Assembly: GCA_027081065.1 (NCBI GenBank)
Contig: JALWLW010000021.1
Location: 1 to 24,224 of the forward strand
Length of the DNA: 24,224 nucleotides
DNA from: Campylobacteraceae bacterium
Lineage (GTDB): Bacteria; Campylobacterota; Campylobacteria; Campylobacterales; Sulfurovaceae
Direction of reading: 5' to 3'
A program made the position numbers and the translations under genes. The notes beneath the pieces are model-generated. The model worked only from the letters and a program-made list of their open reading frames with translations. It was not told the DNA's origin and ran no database searches. How positions within the stretch are numbered: the first letter of the stretch is position 1; each line of letters opens with the position of its first letter. Of this stretch, positions 23,424 through 24,224 are shown in pieces.

Positions 23424-23536
23424 AGCCTATTTTTGGATTTTTAGTATTTTAACATTAAAAAATAATTTTTATTAGAAATATGGCATATTGTCATATAATT
23501 AGATTTTACGGGGAAATTTTTAGTGATGTTTAGACT

Positions 23537-23562
23537 GGCAACGAAGCTCCTGCTTCGTTGTC
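23537..23562. repeat. REP-like hairpin 1
   Basis: CAACGAAGC (23539-23547) pairs with GCTTCGTTG (23552-23560) around a TCCT loop, extended by a G-T and a G-C pair. Read on the minus strand its loop region is GCAGGAGC, matching the ACTGGAGT form of the second hairpin, so the two face opposite ways. Confidence 0.7.
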
Positions 23563-23612
23563 TTATATAGGAGTTGCTATTGCTCTATTTGTTATTGTTA
23601 CTCCAATAGTCA

Positions 23613-23634
23613 TCCCCAAACTGGAGTTTGGGGA
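23613..23634. repeat. REP-like hairpin 2
   Basis: CCCCAAAC (23614-23621) pairs perfectly with GTTTGGGG (23626-23633) around TGGA, with a flanking T-A pair; ACGAG follows (23634-23638). The GGAG loop and ACGAG tail are like dispersed bacterial REP hairpins associated with RAYT transposases. Confidence 0.7.
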
Positions 23635-23644
23635 CGAGTAAAGT

Positions 23645-23659
23645 GTGACCATGTCACAT
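23645..23659. repeat. Palindrome TGTGACcatGTCACA, third copy of the repeat core
   Basis: Six-base arms around CAT. It shares TGACCATGTCACA with the inverted-repeat arm at 22244-22256 and with the opposite-strand arm at 22324-22336. Confidence 0.7.
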
Positions 23660-23719
23660 ACACATCTGATATAAAGCTATATTTAAGTTTTACTTCTAAT
23701 AAGTACCTAACCCCTTGAT

Positions 23720-24224
23720 TTATAGCTCAAAAATTTCATTAATTTTATCTTCTAATTCTATAGGGAATTCTCCTATTCTTATGTCATGTAAATCATCATA
23801 ATATTCTTGATTAAGAATATACATTTCTTCTGTTTTCCAAATAACTTTTTTTAATAAATTTATTTTAATAAGGTTTTCTAAAAATATAGATTCTCCTTTA
23901 TGATATTTAATATTTTTTCCATTTTTAAGAACCTTTAATGATTTACGAGAAGTATTTATTTTTTTACATACAAATTGAATACTCTTATAAATCTTTTCTT
24001 TTTCATTTTCTTGTTTCATATCATTTAACTTTATAATTTCATCTATATTTGAATTAGGATATTGACAAGTATTATCAAATAGTTTTGAGTGAATCTTTTG
24101 AGACTTTGGTATTTGAATATTAGAAAATTTAGTATAATAAAAGATGGGGGAACTATTATCAGAAGGAAAAGAACAATCTATAAAGTTTGCATATCTATTA
24201 AATTCTGAATCATGTATATTAATT
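23720..24224 (-). CDS. Unidentified protein, 5' end beyond the window
   Basis: The minus-strand frame ending at 23720 stays open to the right edge, so at least 167 residues are encoded; the ATG at 24019 is probably internal, with no Shine-Dalgarno before it. The visible part starts near NIHDSEFNRYANF and holds a long lysine-rich region (KQENEKEKIYKSIQFVCKKI), a possible helical DNA-binding or coiled segment, and an acidic tail ending GEFPIELEDKINEIFEL. No signal peptide or membrane segment is visible. Codon use is very AT-rich. I recognise no family. It sits beside the REP-like hairpins in an accessory patch. Confidence 0.6.
   Translation of the reverse strand, partial: INIHDSEFNRYANFIDCSFPSDNSSPIFYYTKFSNIQIPKSQKIHSKLFDNTCQYPNSNIDEIIKLNDMKQENEKEKIYKSIQFVCKKINTSRKSLKVLKNGKNIKYHKGESIFLENLIKINLLKKVIWKTEEMYILNQEYYDDLHDIRIGEFPIELEDKINEIFEL

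Larger units (their letters stand above)
23424..23719. other. 296-base intergenic region with REP-like hairpins
   Basis: No ORF. It holds the two hairpins at 23537-23562 and 23613-23634 and a TGTGACCATGTCACA palindrome at 23645-23659. A TATAAT lies on the plus strand at 23494-23499, but no plus-strand gene follows. Confidence 0.6.

Overview
The window looks like an AT-rich chromosomal segment from a Campylobacterota (epsilonproteobacterial) genome. This rests on the style of its housekeeping proteins: Der with an acidic linker, a short-LID adenylate kinase beside AspRS, GuaA, a YgiQ-type radical SAM protein, and a Cys-tailed TauE/SafE protein. Extended TATAAT -10 boxes without clear -35 boxes fit the same group. 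I cannot fix the genus; a Sulfurimonas- or Sulfurovum-like marine organism is a guess. I saw no rRNA, tRNA, CRISPR array or complete insertion sequence.

Layout. 1-9966 is mostly core or envelope genes packed in convergent and divergent pairs: a GGDEF/EAL protein cut by the left edge, der and an MscS channel (minus), a periplasmic DUF3108-like protein (plus), a TPR-like anchored protein (minus), a small exported protein (plus), an EamA transporter (plus) and YgiQ (minus). Convergent pairs here are separated by only 1-7 bases. 10045-11762 is an accessory patch: a decayed fragment of an Rpn/PD-(D/E)XK nuclease gene, then a two-gene AbiEii-type toxin-antitoxin module whose promoter carries an inverted repeat. 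Its toxin gene overlaps a TauE/SafE-family membrane protein, which is followed by guaA and a strong AT-rich hairpin terminator.

14165-17506 is a minus-strand cluster that probably forms one transcription unit: lipoprotein, MFS transporter, exported seven-bladed propeller protein and a 75-residue protein. 17774-18247 is an orphan half-size type I specificity (TRD) protein behind a very AT-rich, palindrome-filled leader; it converges on the aspS-adk pair. 20822-22123 encodes what looks like a fusion of a GNAT acetyltransferase with a leucyl/phenylalanyl-tRNA-protein transferase (Aat)-like domain, the most unusual enzyme in the window.

22180-24224 is a second accessory patch. It holds a 15-bp perfect inverted repeat whose right arm supplies the end of a HicB-like gene, an intact Rpn-type nuclease gene (intact paralogue of the fragment at 10045), a pair of oppositely oriented REP-like hairpins, another copy of the repeat core, and an unidentified gene that runs off the right edge.

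Both edge genes are open to the window boundary. Several starts were moved from the longest possible reading frame on Shine-Dalgarno and family grounds (aspS, the GNAT-Aat gene, the lipoprotein, hicB, the AbiEii toxin). All functional calls rest on motifs read by eye, with no database search.
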